This document shows positions 24,261 to 33,343 of a stretch of DNA of 64,000 nt, piece after piece (positions within the stretch are counted from its first letter, which is position 1; each line of letters starts with the position of its first letter). The stretch lies in NCBI RefSeq assembly GCF_014196525.1, contig NZ_JACIDX010000004.1, positions 95,763 through 159,762 of the forward strand, in the 5' to 3' direction. The notes below the pieces were generated by a model, which saw nothing but the letters and a program-made list of their open reading frames with translations, made no database searches and was not told the origin of the DNA. Both the position numbers and the translations under genes were made by a program. Source of the DNA: Novosphingobium sediminicola (lineage in GTDB: Bacteria > Pseudomonadota > Alphaproteobacteria > Sphingomonadales > Sphingomonadaceae).

Positions 24261-25694
24261 GTGAGCGAGCGTTTGTCGGCCCTTGTCGGGGGGAAATCCA
24301 TGCTGGTTTCCCTGATCGTGGCGATTGCCTTTTTCATGGAGACGCTGGACGCGACGATCATCGTCACCGCCCTGCCGCAAATGGCGCGCGATTTTGGCGT
24401 CGATCCGGCGCGGATGAGCATGGGGATAACCGCCTATCTGATGGCGGCGGCCTGTTTCGTCACGGCCTCGGGCTGGCTGGCGGATCGGGTGGGCACGCGG
24501 ACCTTGTTTGCAGGCGCCATCGGCCTGTTTGCCATCGCCTCGCTGATCTGCGGCTTTGCGGGCGATTTCACGGTCTTTGTCGGCGGGCGGGCGTTGCAGG
24601 GCGCGGCGGCGGCCATGATGTCGCCGGTCGGGCGGCTGGTGGTGCTGAGAACCTCGGAAAAGAAGGATCTGATGCGCGCGCTCTCGGCGCTGATCTGGCC
24701 GGGGCTGGTGGCGCCGGTGCTGGGGCCGCCGCTGGGCGGGTGGATCACGGGGATGGCCTCGTGGCACTGGATCTTCTTCGTCAATGTGCCGGTGGCCTTG
24801 GTGGGCATCGCGCTGGTGCTGGCCTATGTGCCCAATGAGGTGCAGGCGCCCACGAAATTCGACTTCAAGGGCTTTGTCCTGACCGCGCTGGCGCTGGGGT
24901 GCCTGACCTATGGGTTCGATCTGCTGGGGCTGCGCGATATGCGGCATCTGGCGATCGGGCTGGGGCTGATGGCGCTGGCTTGCGGGATCGGCATTGGGGC
25001 GCTGCGGCATATGCGCGCGGCGCCGGCCCCGCTGGTGCGGCTCGATGCGTTGCGGGTGCGCTCCTTCTTCATCTCCAGCGTGACGGGCGGCGTCCTGTCG
25101 CGCGCGGCGATCAGCGCGACGCCTTTCCTCCTGCCGCTGATGTTCCAGCTCGCCTTTGGCCTGTCCCCGCTGGAGGCTGGGGGCATGTTGATGCTCTATA
25201 TGCTGGCCAATCTGGCCATGAAGACGATCACCAATCCGATCATCGCGCGCTATGGCATCCGCACCGTGCTGGTGTGGAGCAGCCTGATCGCGGGGGTCAC
25301 CATCGCGCTTTGCGCCTTTATCGTGCCGGGCAACCATTACGCCTTCAACGCGGCGGTGCTGGCGCTGGCGGGCGCGGGACGCTCGATGCAACTGACCGCG
25401 ATCACCATGGTCAATTTCGCCGACATTCCGCCGCCCCAGCGCCAGCCTGCCTCGGTGCTGTCATCCCTGACCCAGCAGATCGGCATGGGCGGCGGGGTGG
25501 CCGTGGGGGCGCTGCTGCTCACCCTGTCTCAGGCCGCGCGGGGAGCCCCCGTGCTGGGCATCGAGGATTTCCGCATCGCTCTGGTGCTGGCGGGCGTGAT
25601 GAGCGCGAGCGCGGCGATCTTCTACCTCTCGCTGGCCCATGATGTCGGCGATGAAATCAGCGGCCACGGGAAACGAAAGGGACATGGCGCCTGA
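24261..25694 (+). CDS. MFS transporter, DHA2 (EmrB-like) family
   Basis: A 477-residue carrier with about fourteen spans. The signature M-E-T-L-D-A-T-I-I-V-T-A-L-P in helix 1, G-W-L-A-D-R-V-G-T-R in loop 2-3, R-A-L-Q-G-A-A-A-A in helix 4 and G-P-P-L-G-G-W in helix 5 identify the DHA2 drug:proton antiporter group. The GTG at 24261 is set by GGGAGAA upstream. It is probably followed in the same transcript by a LysR gene 41 bp downstream. Likely an exporter of a toxic aromatic or drug; substrate unknown. Confidence 0.85.
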   Translation: MSERLSALVGGKSMLVSLIVAIAFFMETLDATIIVTALPQMARDFGVDPARMSMGITAYLMAAACFVTASGWLADRVGTRTLFAGAIGLFAIASLICGFAGDFTVFVGGRALQGAAAAMMSPVGRLVVLRTSEKKDLMRALSALIWPGLVAPVLGPPLGGWITGMASWHWIFFVNVPVALVGIALVLAYVPNEVQAPTKFDFKGFVLTALALGCLTYGFDLLGLRDMRHLAIGLGLMALACGIGIGALRHMRAAPAPLVRLDALRVRSFFISSVTGGVLSRAAISATPFLLPLMFQLAFGLSPLEAGGMLMLYMLANLAMKTITNPIIARYGIRTVLVWSSLIAGVTIALCAFIVPGNHYAFNAAVLALAGAGRSMQLTAITMVNFADIPPPQRQPASVLSSLTQQIGMGGGVAVGALLLTLSQAARGAPVLGIEDFRIALVLAGVMSASAAIFYLSLAHDVGDEISGHGKRKGHGA

Positions 25695-25735
25695 TCCGGG
25701 CTAATCCATCATCATAATAAAAACAGGAGAGAGAG

Positions 25736-26623
25736 ATGGACCGGCTGACCACGATGACGACATTTCTCAAAGTGGTGAAATGCGCCAATTTCACCAGCGC
25801 GGCCGAGGAATTGTCGATCTCGCGCACGCTGGTCTCGCGCCATGTGGCCGATCTGGAGGCGCATCTGGGCATCAAGCTGCTCAACCGCACCACGCGGCAG
25901 GTGACGCCCACCGAAGCAGGCATCCGCTACAGCGAACTGTGCCAGCGGGTGCTGGGCGATATACGCATGGGCGAGGAGCAGATTTCGGCCATCAAAAACG
26001 AGGTCGAGGGCGAAATCTCGATCCTTTGCCCGATCTGGCTGGGCAGTTTCGGGATATCCTCGGCCACGGCGGAATTTTGCGCGGCCCATCCCAAGGTCTC
26101 GATCAAGCTGCATTTCGAGGAACCATCAGCCAATCCGCATGAATTCCTCACCCTTGGCCATGACCTGTGCATCCAACCCAACGCGCTGCGCGACAGCTCG
26201 ATCATGGTCAAGAAGATCGGGCGGATCGAACACCTCCTCGTCGCCTCGCCCTCCTATCTGGCCGCGCGGGGCACGCCCGAAACCATTGCCGATCTGGAAA
26301 GCCACGAATGTCTCGGCAAGCTGGGCGATACGCAATGGGTGCTGGCCAATGGTGACAAGCTGCCCCTGCGCATCCCGCCCAAATTCGCCTCCAACAGCGT
26401 CTTTGCCCTGCGCGAGGCCGCCGAAGTGGGCCTTGGCATCGCCATGCTGCCGCGCGGGATCATGTGGGGCGCGCTCGAACAGGGCTTGTTGGTCGAGGTC
26501 ATGGCGCATAATCCGCCCGAAGTGCGCCCGCTCTATGTCGCCTTTCCGCCGGGCGGGGATGCACCCCGGAAAACGCGGGCGTTGATCTCGTTTTTGGGCG
26601 AGAAGTTTAAGGGGCGGGGGTGA
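25736..26623 (+). CDS. LysR-family transcriptional regulator
   Basis: A 295-residue regulator of normal LysR length. The HTH occupies residues 1-60 (F-L-K-V-V-K-C-A-N-F-T-S-A-A-E-E-L, then S-R-T-L-V-S-R-H-V-A-D-L-E) and an effector-binding domain covers 90-290. It has AGGAGAG directly before the ATG and lies 41 bp after the DHA2 gene, so it may control that transporter and perhaps the dyad-bearing promoters nearby; inferred. Convergent with the LigM-like gene across repeat copy B. Confidence 0.9.
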   Translation: MDRLTTMTTFLKVVKCANFTSAAEELSISRTLVSRHVADLEAHLGIKLLNRTTRQVTPTEAGIRYSELCQRVLGDIRMGEEQISAIKNEVEGEISILCPIWLGSFGISSATAEFCAAHPKVSIKLHFEEPSANPHEFLTLGHDLCIQPNALRDSSIMVKKIGRIEHLLVASPSYLAARGTPETIADLESHECLGKLGDTQWVLANGDKLPLRIPPKFASNSVFALREAAEVGLGIAMLPRGIMWGALEQGLLVEVMAHNPPEVRPLYVAFPPGGDAPRKTRALISFLGEKFKGRG

Positions 26624-26636
26624 ATTAAGGTAGTGT

Positions 26637-26863
26637 GCCTCCGGCGGGCAAAGGGCGGGGGCCCTTTGCAATCCCGTTAATGAGTAGGGTTGGGTAGGCA
26701 GGCCTTGCGTTTGCCTGATGGTAAAAAAGCCCGCGGCGCTAGTTAATGGCGCCGCGGGCTTTAAAATTTCAACGCTGCGCTCCTTGCGCCTTGGCCTAAC
26801 CCGACACGCAACGCCGACAGTAACGGGATTGCAAAGGGACAAGTCCCTTTGCCCGCCGGAGGC
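26637..26863 (-). repeat. Hairpin-rich intergenic repeat, copy B (best preserved)
   Basis: This 227-bp copy carries both terminal hairpins, each ending in GCCTCCGGCGGGCAAAGGG or its complement, and a core hairpin (AAAGCCCGCGGCGC / GCGCCGCGGGCTTT, 26724-26767). Read on the minus strand it matches copies A, C and D in order: left hairpin, CCCGTTACTGTCGGCGTTGCG block, core, right hairpin. In that orientation it begins 38 bp after the stop of the LigM-like gene. Confidence 0.88.
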
Positions 26864-26901
26864 ATAAAAAGGGGAGACCGCAACCGATCCCCCCAAATAC
26901 C

Positions 26902-28230
26902 TCAATCCCGCCGATAATCCCCCCGCGCATGATCGTTATAGGGCGAAGGCGCCACGGTGACTTTCAACCGCTGAAACCCGAAATCGCCACCTGCATCATG
27001 CCCCGGCCCCGGATGCTCGCCCCAGACGAATTCCAGTTGCGTACCGGGAGCGGCATATTCCTTGTCCACCAGCCCCAGCGAGAGGATGGTGTTCAAAGGC
27101 CCGATCAGGCCGGTCTGGAACGACATGCCGACCATCTTGCCATCCTTCTCGACGCGATAGCGGCCATAGGTGTTGAGATAGTCGGGTTGGCCAAAGACGC
27201 GGGCAAGGTCGGCCTCGTCGAAGACGAAGGTCACCTTGCGGCGGCGGTGCTCACCCTTGGCCTTTTCCAGCGCCTCGCGGCCGAGGTAGTCGTGGGTGAA
27301 GCTGATCGATTTACCATAGCCCAGTTCGAAGGGCGAGACGTAGTAATCCTCGATATTGTCGGAATAGAAGCTGCCGTGAAGCGGCTTTTGCCCTTCATAC
27401 GAGAACACCGAGAGCCATTCGCGGTAATCGCGCAGTTCCGGGTCGGTGAACACGCCGGGCGTAGGCGTGGGGATCCAGCCGCTTTCGATGCCATTGGTGT
27501 AATAGGCCTTGCCGCCCACGTGGTGCAGGCCAAATTCCTCGCCCGCCTGCAGGATGGCTTCCTTGACAGCGGCGGCATCCTTCCAGTCGCCGATGAATTC
27601 ATAGCCCGGCATCCCCGCCATGCCATGACGAAACGCGCGGAAATGCGCCCCGCCCAGCTCCACCGGGGTCGAATGGAAGAATTTGGTCGAAGGCAGCGGC
27701 CCGCCAAACAGCTTTTCCGACAGAGCCATGGCCAGCGGCCCCTGAATCTGGAACCGGAAGATCAGCGGGTCGCCTTCCTTGCGCAGGCCCGAATCCGGGT
27801 CCACCTTCATGGCCACATCATAGCCGCCCTTTTCGCCCTGATACCGGATCCAGCTTTGCGAGGCAGGCACGCCCGACAGATTGAAGCGTTCCTCGCCGTC
27901 GCGCATCAGGATGCCATCGGTGATCAGATTACCCCGCGCCGTCACCGGCACGAATTGCTTGGCCTGACCCACCACGAAATTCTCGTAATTGTTGGCGCTG
28001 TAATCTTTCAGCAGGCGCAGCGCGCCCGGCCCCTCGATCCACAGATCCCACATGTGATGCGACAGATCCGACAGCGCCACGCCATCGCGCCACGCGGCCT
28101 GTTCGGCCCGCCATCCGGCATATTCGGGCGCGATCACCGGCACGCTCCACGCCTTGGCGTCGGGTTTCCACACCACGCCCATCGGCGAACCGGCATCGTC
28201 AATGGCCTGTTGCAGGCTCTTGGGTTTCAT
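26902..28230 (-). CDS. LigM/DesA-like tetrahydrofolate-dependent aryl O-demethylase (GcvT fold)
   Basis: A 442-residue protein resembling SYK-6 vanillate/3-O-methylgallate demethylase LigM and syringate demethylase DesA. Shared blocks are the early W-R-x-E-Q-x-A-W-R-D, H-H-M-x-D-L near residue 57, A-K-Q-F-V-P-V-T, R-F-Q-I-Q-G-P, R-H-G-M-A-G-x-P-G, E-S-G-W-I-P-(T/S)-P and S-N-I-E-D-Y-Y-V-(S/N)-P. These enzymes move the methyl group of a methoxylated aromatic acid to THF, giving 5-methyl-THF and a phenol. AGAGGATT precedes the ATG. Divergent from metF-purU-folD, which would recycle the cofactor. Vanillate, syringate or another methoxybenzoate is possible; sequence does not decide. Confidence 0.86.
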   Translation of the reverse strand: MKPKSLQQAIDDAGSPMGVVWKPDAKAWSVPVIAPEYAGWRAEQAAWRDGVALSDLSHHMWDLWIEGPGALRLLKDYSANNYENFVVGQAKQFVPVTARGNLITDGILMRDGEERFNLSGVPASQSWIRYQGEKGGYDVAMKVDPDSGLRKEGDPLIFRFQIQGPLAMALSEKLFGGPLPSTKFFHSTPVELGGAHFRAFRHGMAGMPGYEFIGDWKDAAAVKEAILQAGEEFGLHHVGGKAYYTNGIESGWIPTPTPGVFTDPELRDYREWLSVFSYEGQKPLHGSFYSDNIEDYYVSPFELGYGKSISFTHDYLGREALEKAKGEHRRRKVTFVFDEADLARVFGQPDYLNTYGRYRVEKDGKMVGMSFQTGLIGPLNTILSLGLVDKEYAAPGTQLEFVWGEHPGPGHDAGGDFGFQRLKVTVAPSPYNDHARGDYRRD

Positions 28231-28331
28231 CGGGCAATCCTCTTGTGTTCAAGGGGCCGCAAGAGCGCGGCGCGGGCCAAGGATTAGCAAGCCCCACGGG
28301 GGCCAAGGTATTGCCTAAATCGGGGCAACAT

Positions 28332-28355
28332 TGTCGCGGGAACGGGCACAATCGC
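28332..28355. promoter_or_regulatory. Shared 19-bp dyad, copy 1, with extra half-sites
   Basis: TGTCGC-N7-GGCACA, followed by ATCGC, agrees at 19 of 24 positions with the copy at 35739. Additional related half-sites are GCAACATTGT (28325-28334), GGATTGTTGC (28405-28414) and GCAACAATGG (28440-28449), and a palindrome GCGCAATTGCGC lies at 28371-28382. All sit in the 255-bp region between the LigM-like start and metF. Confidence 0.5.
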
Positions 28356-28485
28356 CCCCCGCCCGAAAGCGCGCAATTGCGCCATTTGCGGCCATGGCGG
28401 CACGGGATTGTTGCAGGTTCGGATGCTACCGCCCCGCCCGCAACAATGGCAGGCGAAAGGGATCAACCCAAGGAACCATCCCGCC

Positions 28486-29325
28486 ATGAACGCCCTTTTC
28501 AACGCCTATAGTATCGAAGCCACGACAAAGGATGTCGCCACGCTGGGCGCGCTGGATGCCGATGGTCTGCGCCCGGCGCAGGTCTTTGTCCCATGGCTGC
28601 CCGAGGAAGGCGACGAGGCGCGCATTGCCGCCTGCGCCGCCGTGGCGAGGGCCGGGTTTGCGCCTGTGCCGCATCTCTCGGCCCGCCGCATCGCCAGTGT
28701 CGAGGCGCTCGATGCCCTGCTGGCGGCGCTGCGCCCGCATACCTCCTCGCTGTTCCTGATCGCGGGCGACCTTGCCGCCCCCATCGGCCCCTTTGCCGAC
28801 AGTCTCTCGGTCATCCGTTCGGGCCTGATCGAGCGGCATGGTTTCGCGCATGTCGGCCTTGCGGGCCATCCCGACGGCCATCCCGATGTTGCGCCCGCCA
28901 TCCTGTGGGCCGCGATGGAAGACAAGATCGAGGCCCTGCGCCAGCGCGGGATCGAGGCCCAGATCGTCACGCAATTCTCCTTTGACGCGGGCCAGGTCCT
29001 GCGCTGGCTCCACGAACTGCGCGCACGCGGGATCACCGCCCCGGTGCGCATCGGCATTCCCGGCCCCGCCAGCGTGCGCACCTTGCTGCGCTTTGCCGCG
29101 CGCTGCGGGGTGGCGGCTTCGGCCGGGGTGGTGGGCAAATATGGCCTCTCGCTCACCCGCCTGCTGGGCAATGCCGGGCCGGACCGGTTTCTGGCACAAT
29201 TGCAGGACGGGCTGGCGGCGCAAGATCTCGGCCCGGTCCATCTGCATGTGTTTCCCTTTGGCGGCTTTGCCCAATTCGCAGGCTGGCTCGACGGCGCCCG
29301 CGCGCCGCTGGCCCGTTCGGCCTGA
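28486..29325 (+). CDS. metF: Methylenetetrahydrofolate reductase-like protein (catabolic MetF)
   Basis: A 279-residue, somewhat divergent MTHFR-fold protein. P-H-L-S-A-R-R, L-F-L-I-A-G-D, H-V-G-L-A-G-H-P-D-G-H-P and I-V-T-Q-F-S-F-D occupy the positions of the family's P-H-L-T, G-D, G-x-P-E-G-H-P and T-Q-x-x-F-D motifs. It lacks a recognisable glycine-rich first loop of biosynthetic MetF. In SYK-6 a metF lies beside ligM and oxidises the 5-methyl-THF made by demethylation; the same role is inferred here. AAGGAA precedes the ATG at 28486. It starts an operon with purU and folD. Confidence 0.78.
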   Translation: MNALFNAYSIEATTKDVATLGALDADGLRPAQVFVPWLPEEGDEARIAACAAVARAGFAPVPHLSARRIASVEALDALLAALRPHTSSLFLIAGDLAAPIGPFADSLSVIRSGLIERHGFAHVGLAGHPDGHPDVAPAILWAAMEDKIEALRQRGIEAQIVTQFSFDAGQVLRWLHELRARGITAPVRIGIPGPASVRTLLRFAARCGVAASAGVVGKYGLSLTRLLGNAGPDRFLAQLQDGLAAQDLGPVHLHVFPFGGFAQFAGWLDGARAPLARSA

Positions 29326-29359
29326 TCCCCCATTCAGACATAACATTCAGGAGAGAGAA

Positions 29360-30211
29360 ATGTCCCAGTCCTTCACCCTTACGCTGAGTTGTCCCGACCG
29401 GCCCGGCATCGTCCATGGCGTTTCGGGGGCGATCCTGAACCATGGCGGCAATATCCTCGATTCGCGCCAGTTCGATGATCGCGAAACGGGGCGGTTTTTC
29501 CTGCGCGTGGTGTTCGAGGCAGAGGGCGATGGCGCGGGGCTGGAGGCGGCGATGCGCGATCTGGCGGCGCAATTTGCGATGGACTGGCGCCTGACGCCCA
29601 GCGACCGCCCGGTGCGGACGCTGATTCTGGTGTCGAAATTCGACCATTGCCTTGGCTATCTGCTGTATAAACAGCGGATGGGCGAATTGCCGATGGAGAT
29701 CGTCGCCATCGCGGGCAACCATCCCAAGGACTCGATGACCGTCAGCCAGATCGGTGACATCCCCTTCCACCACCTGCCCATCACCCGCGACACCAAGACC
29801 CAACAGGAGGCCCGGATCAAGGCGCTGGTCGAGGAGACGGGGGCCGAACTGGTCATCCTAGCGCGCTATATGCAGATCCTCTCGGACGATCTGGCCGCGT
29901 TTCTCTCGGGGCGCTGCATCAACATCCACCATTCCTTCCTGCCCAGTTTCAAGGGCGCCAAACCCTATCATCAGGCCCACGCACGCGGGGTCAAGATGAT
30001 CGGCGCGACCGCCCATTACGTCACCGCCGACCTGGACGAAGGGCCGATCATCCATCAGGCCGTCGAAGCCGTATCGCATGAGGACACGCCCGAGGATCTG
30101 GTGCGCAAGGGCCGCGAGATCGAGAGCCGCGTGCTGGGCCGGGCGGTGGGCTGGCATCTGGCGCATCGGGTGTTCCTCAACGGCGCGCGCACCGTGGTTT
30201 TCGGAAACTGA
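29360..30211 (+). CDS. purU: Formyltetrahydrofolate deformylase
   Basis: A 283-residue cytoplasmic enzyme that splits 10-formyl-THF into formate and THF. Residues 1-80 are an ACT domain ([11 protein letters not shown]). Residues 88-283 are a formyltransferase domain with [13 protein letters not shown] (catalytic Asn/His region), A-R-Y-M-Q-I-L-S and D-L-D-E-G-P-I-I (catalytic Asp). AGGAGAGAG precedes the ATG. Between metF and folD it gives a route for the demethylated carbon to leave as formate, in place of the ligH formyl-THF synthetase found near ligM in SYK-6. Confidence 0.93.
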   Translation: MSQSFTLTLSCPDRPGIVHGVSGAILNHGGNILDSRQFDDRETGRFFLRVVFEAEGDGAGLEAAMRDLAAQFAMDWRLTPSDRPVRTLILVSKFDHCLGYLLYKQRMGELPMEIVAIAGNHPKDSMTVSQIGDIPFHHLPITRDTKTQQEARIKALVEETGAELVILARYMQILSDDLAAFLSGRCINIHHSFLPSFKGAKPYHQAHARGVKMIGATAHYVTADLDEGPIIHQAVEAVSHEDTPEDLVRKGREIESRVLGRAVGWHLAHRVFLNGARTVVFGN

Positions 30212-30213
30212 AT

Positions 30214-31059
30214 ATGGCTCAGGTGCTCAGGGGCGACCTTCTGGCCCGCGAGATCGAGGAGGAATTGCGTGGGCGAGTGGCGGCGATGGAGGCCCCGCCC
30301 ACATTGGCCGTCGTGCTGGTCGGCGATGATCCGGCCAGCCACATCTATGTGTCGCGCAAGCGCAAGGCGGCGGCGCGGGTGGGGATCACCTCGATCGAAC
30401 ACCGCCTGCCCGCCGCAACCGATGAGGCGCAATTGCTGGCGCTGATCGGCGCGCTCAATGATGATCCGGGGGTGCATGGCATTCTGGTGCAATTGCCGCT
30501 GCCGGCCGGAATGGCGGCGGACCGGGTGCTGGACGCCATCGCGCCGGGCAAGGATGTCGATGGGTTTCATCCGGTCAATGTCGGGCGCCTCTCAACGGGG
30601 GGACAGGGCGGATTGGTCCCTTGCACGCCTTTGGGCTGCATGCTGCTGCTGGATCAGGTGGTGGAGGATTTCCGGGGTTTGAAGGCCGTGGTGATCGGCA
30701 AATCGAACATCGTGGGCAAACCTGCCGCGCTCCTGCTGCTGGAGCGCGAATGCACGGTGACGGTGACGCATATTCACACGCGCGGATTGCCCGAGATCTG
30801 CCGGGGGGCCGATATCATCATCGCGGCGGCAGGCGTTGCGCATCTGGTGCGGGGGGATTGGGTGAAGCCCGGCGCGATCATCATCGACGTGGGCATCAAC
30901 CGCATCCCTGCCCCGGATAGCCGCCCGATGATCGTGGGCGATGTGGCGGCGGAAGAATGCGATCACGCCGCCGTCATCACCCCGGTTCCGGGCGGTGTAG
31001 GGCCGATGACCATCGCCTGCCTGCTGCGCAACACGCTCGATGCTGCACAGCGGCGTTAG
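30214..31059 (+). CDS. folD: Bifunctional methylenetetrahydrofolate dehydrogenase/methenyltetrahydrofolate cyclohydrolase
   Basis: A 281-residue FolD. Y-V-S-R-K-R-K contains the YxxxK catalytic pair, G-I-L-V-Q-L-P-L-P is the family signature, [10 protein letters not shown] follows, and the NADP site has [11 protein letters not shown]. The end, [11 protein letters not shown], is diagnostic. It oxidises methylene-THF to methenyl-THF and hydrolyses it to 10-formyl-THF, linking MetF to PurU. It starts 2 bp after the purU stop; its own stop overlaps the opposing metallo-beta-lactamase gene by 4 bp. Probably a catabolic copy besides a housekeeping one elsewhere. Confidence 0.95.
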   Translation: MAQVLRGDLLAREIEEELRGRVAAMEAPPTLAVVLVGDDPASHIYVSRKRKAAARVGITSIEHRLPAATDEAQLLALIGALNDDPGVHGILVQLPLPAGMAADRVLDAIAPGKDVDGFHPVNVGRLSTGGQGGLVPCTPLGCMLLLDQVVEDFRGLKAVVIGKSNIVGKPAALLLLERECTVTVTHIHTRGLPEICRGADIIIAAAGVAHLVRGDWVKPGAIIIDVGINRIPAPDSRPMIVGDVAAEECDHAAVITPVPGGVGPMTIACLLRNTLDAAQRR

Positions 31060-32036
31060 AGGGGAATTTCCAGCAGATCTCGGCCCAGAATGATCTCACC
31101 CTTGGGAAAGGCGCGGCGCAGCGGAGCCAGCAGGCTTTCCCCTTCGCCACCCTTGCCCATCACGAAATGGGTCAGCACCAACTTCTTCACCCCCGCCGCG
31201 CTGGCCATCGCGCCCAAGGCTTCGGGGGTCAGGTGTTGATACGCCATATGCTGCATCAAGATATCCAGCGCCGCGCCGCTGGTGCCATTGGCCACCAATC
31301 CGGCGCGGATCGATTCCAGATCGACGATTTCCGACACCAGCACATCGGCCCCTTTCGCCAGTTCCGCCAGAGCGGACGAAGGCCCAGTGTCACCGGTGAA
31401 CACCACGCTGCCAGCCGGCGTGTCGAAACGATAGGCATAGGCCTTGTCCACGCCGTAATCATGAGGGGCGCTGCGGATCTCGGCAAAGTGGCTGTTGGCC
31501 ACGGCGCTGATCTTTATCCCATCGGCATCGGAGAGGACCTGCGGCGCGGTCACATCCCATTCGCGCGGCGGATAGAGGCTGGCCAGAGGGGGCCGGGCGG
31601 CGGCCTGCGCGCGGAAAATATCCTCGCCCACGCCAATCGCCGATGCGGTGCGTTCGACCAGCTTGCGTGTGCCGGGCGGCCCCCAGATCGGCATGGGGGC
31701 GCTGCGCCCCAGCATCCAGCCCGTGGCCATCAGATAATCCAGACCCAGCGTGTGATCCCAATGCAGATGGGTCAGCAAGGTCAGATCCACCTTGGAAGGC
31801 TGTACGCCTGCACGCAGCAATTGCTGTCCCGCATTCTCGCCCGCATCGATCAGGTAGCGCTTGCCGCCCACCTCCAGCAGGGTGGCGGGCTGGCTGCGCG
31901 CCAGATGCGGCGGCGGGCCGCCCGCCGTGCCCAGCAGGACGATCCGGGCCTTTGCAGCGCCCTGCGCCCGTACTCCGCACGCCATCATGGCCAGGGCAAC
32001 ACCCCCGGCCTTCAACATCCCACGCCGCTGCATCAT
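31056..32036 (-). CDS. Tat-exported metallo-beta-lactamase-fold hydrolase (RNase Z-like)
   Basis: A 326-residue protein with an N-terminal R-R-G-M-L-K-A-G motif and hydrophobic core, consistent with a twin-arginine signal peptide and periplasmic location. The MBL core has T-H-L-H-W-D-H (the HxHxDH metal motif, about residues 90-95), N-S-H-F near 183, F-T-G-D-T-G near 213 and a final L-T-H-F. This fold includes RNase Z-like and arylsulfatase-type enzymes; the exported ones act on small molecules. It is the third gene of an operon TonB receptor, GcvT-fold protein, MBL protein, overlapping the previous gene by 4 bp. Substrate unknown. Confidence 0.83.
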   Translation of the reverse strand: MMQRRGMLKAGGVALAMMACGVRAQGAAKARIVLLGTAGGPPPHLARSQPATLLEVGGKRYLIDAGENAGQQLLRAGVQPSKVDLTLLTHLHWDHTLGLDYLMATGWMLGRSAPMPIWGPPGTRKLVERTASAIGVGEDIFRAQAAARPPLASLYPPREWDVTAPQVLSDADGIKISAVANSHFAEIRSAPHDYGVDKAYAYRFDTPAGSVVFTGDTGPSSALAELAKGADVLVSEIVDLESIRAGLVANGTSGAALDILMQHMAYQHLTPEALGAMASAAGVKKLVLTHFVMGKGGEGESLLAPLRRAFPKGEIILGRDLLEIPL

Positions 32037-33331
32037 GCTCTCTCCAGATCTATGCTCTGATTGCGGCCCTCACTCAGGTAGGGGAAGCGCGCGATCCTTG
32101 CTCTTACCTCCTTGATAGGCCCGCCATGATCGCCCCACAGCACCATGACCTCGTTTCCGATCACGGCCTGCGCGATATCAATCGTAGCGTGGGAAATGAC
32201 CTTGCGGAAATAATAGCTGTAGACCGTGCCGGACGAGACGCCGACCGCCTCGCCGCCCTGCATCACATGATCGGCATGGCCGCATAGGCCGCGATTGGCG
32301 GGGGAGACGGGGATCTCCAGATATTTATACTCCGCCCCCTGCCGAAAATGCGAGGCGTAGATGTCGATCACATCTTCCGCCTCCCATTCCAGCGTCACCA
32401 CCGTCCGGCGTGGATCGGACAATTCCGCCTCGACTGCCGCGCGGCCGGTGAAATCATGGTCGAGACGGATGGACTTCTCCCAGCCGACCTCGACCGGTGT
32501 GCGGCATCGGGCGCGCGTGTCATCCCTCGCGATGCTGCCCGCCATGGTCGGATCGGGGAAACGGCCCCCCATAAACGCCCGCCAGCCCGCGTCCCAATGC
32601 ATGGATGAGGAGAAGGTCCAGAACTGTTGCGGAAAGCCGCCCTCGACATGGTTGACCTGAAATGTCTGCCAGCCGAGCGGTTCGATGCCATGGGGAGTGC
32701 CTGCACGCAGGATCGCGTCATAGATGGCGGGCGCATGTTCCATGGGGCCATGCAGTTCAAACGCCAGCGTGCCCGCCATGCCCAGCCGCATGATCTGCAC
32801 CCGATGCCCCGCCACCTGTGTCTGGCGATAGCGCAGAAAGGCGATGTCGCGCAGGGCTTCCCCCGTGGCCGCCTCCAAAGCCGCCAGCGCGGTCGGCCCG
32901 GCGATCTGGAACAGGAAATCATCGCTGACCACCTGCTCCACATCCCCCGAAAAGCGGCTGAAGGCATAGGGCGCCCAGCCCCCAGCGACATAGAGCTTGA
33001 ACTCCTCCTCGCCCAATTTCTGCAGCACGCCATGGCCCGCGATCAGGCCATTCTCATCACAGGCGATCGCATGTTTGGCCGTGCCGGTGCGAAATTTGGC
33101 AAAGCCATTGACGAAGGTCTGCGCCAGAAACGCCCCGGCATCGCGCCCGCGATAGGTGATCTGACCCATGCCCGAGAGGCCTGCGTGGATGTAACAGGTC
33201 TTCTTCCACGACAGGCTCTCGGCCTTCCAGCCGTTATATTCCCATTGCCGCACCAATCCGCCCGAGACGCTGAACAGGCCAAATTGCGGATAGAAGGGGA
33301 TCGCGGCGGGCAGGTTGAAAGGATTATGCAC
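32033..33331 (-). CDS. Second GcvT-fold aminomethyltransferase/O-demethylase-like protein
   Basis: A 432-residue protein of the GcvT/LigM superfamily, distant from the LigM-like copy at 26902-28230. It has W-E-Y-N-G-W-K-A-E-S-L-S-W (cf. W-R-x-E-Q-x-A-W in LigM), R-L-G-M-A-G-T-L-A-F-E-L-H-G near 183-196, G-W-Q-T-F-Q-V-N-H-V-E-G-G, and a C-terminal barrel with L-W-G-D-H-G-G. It appears to start at GTG (33331) with GGGGGC upstream; no better in-frame ATG is close. Gene order with a TonB receptor and an MBL protein suggests demethylation of a larger or imported methoxylated aromatic. Ligand unproven. Confidence 0.78.
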   Translation of the reverse strand: MHNPFNLPAAIPFYPQFGLFSVSGGLVRQWEYNGWKAESLSWKKTCYIHAGLSGMGQITYRGRDAGAFLAQTFVNGFAKFRTGTAKHAIACDENGLIAGHGVLQKLGEEEFKLYVAGGWAPYAFSRFSGDVEQVVSDDFLFQIAGPTALAALEAATGEALRDIAFLRYRQTQVAGHRVQIMRLGMAGTLAFELHGPMEHAPAIYDAILRAGTPHGIEPLGWQTFQVNHVEGGFPQQFWTFSSSMHWDAGWRAFMGGRFPDPTMAGSIARDDTRARCRTPVEVGWEKSIRLDHDFTGRAAVEAELSDPRRTVVTLEWEAEDVIDIYASHFRQGAEYKYLEIPVSPANRGLCGHADHVMQGGEAVGVSSGTVYSYYFRKVISHATIDIAQAVIGNEVMVLWGDHGGPIKEVRARIARFPYLSEGRNQSIDLERA

Positions 33332-33343
33332 GAAAGCCCCCGA

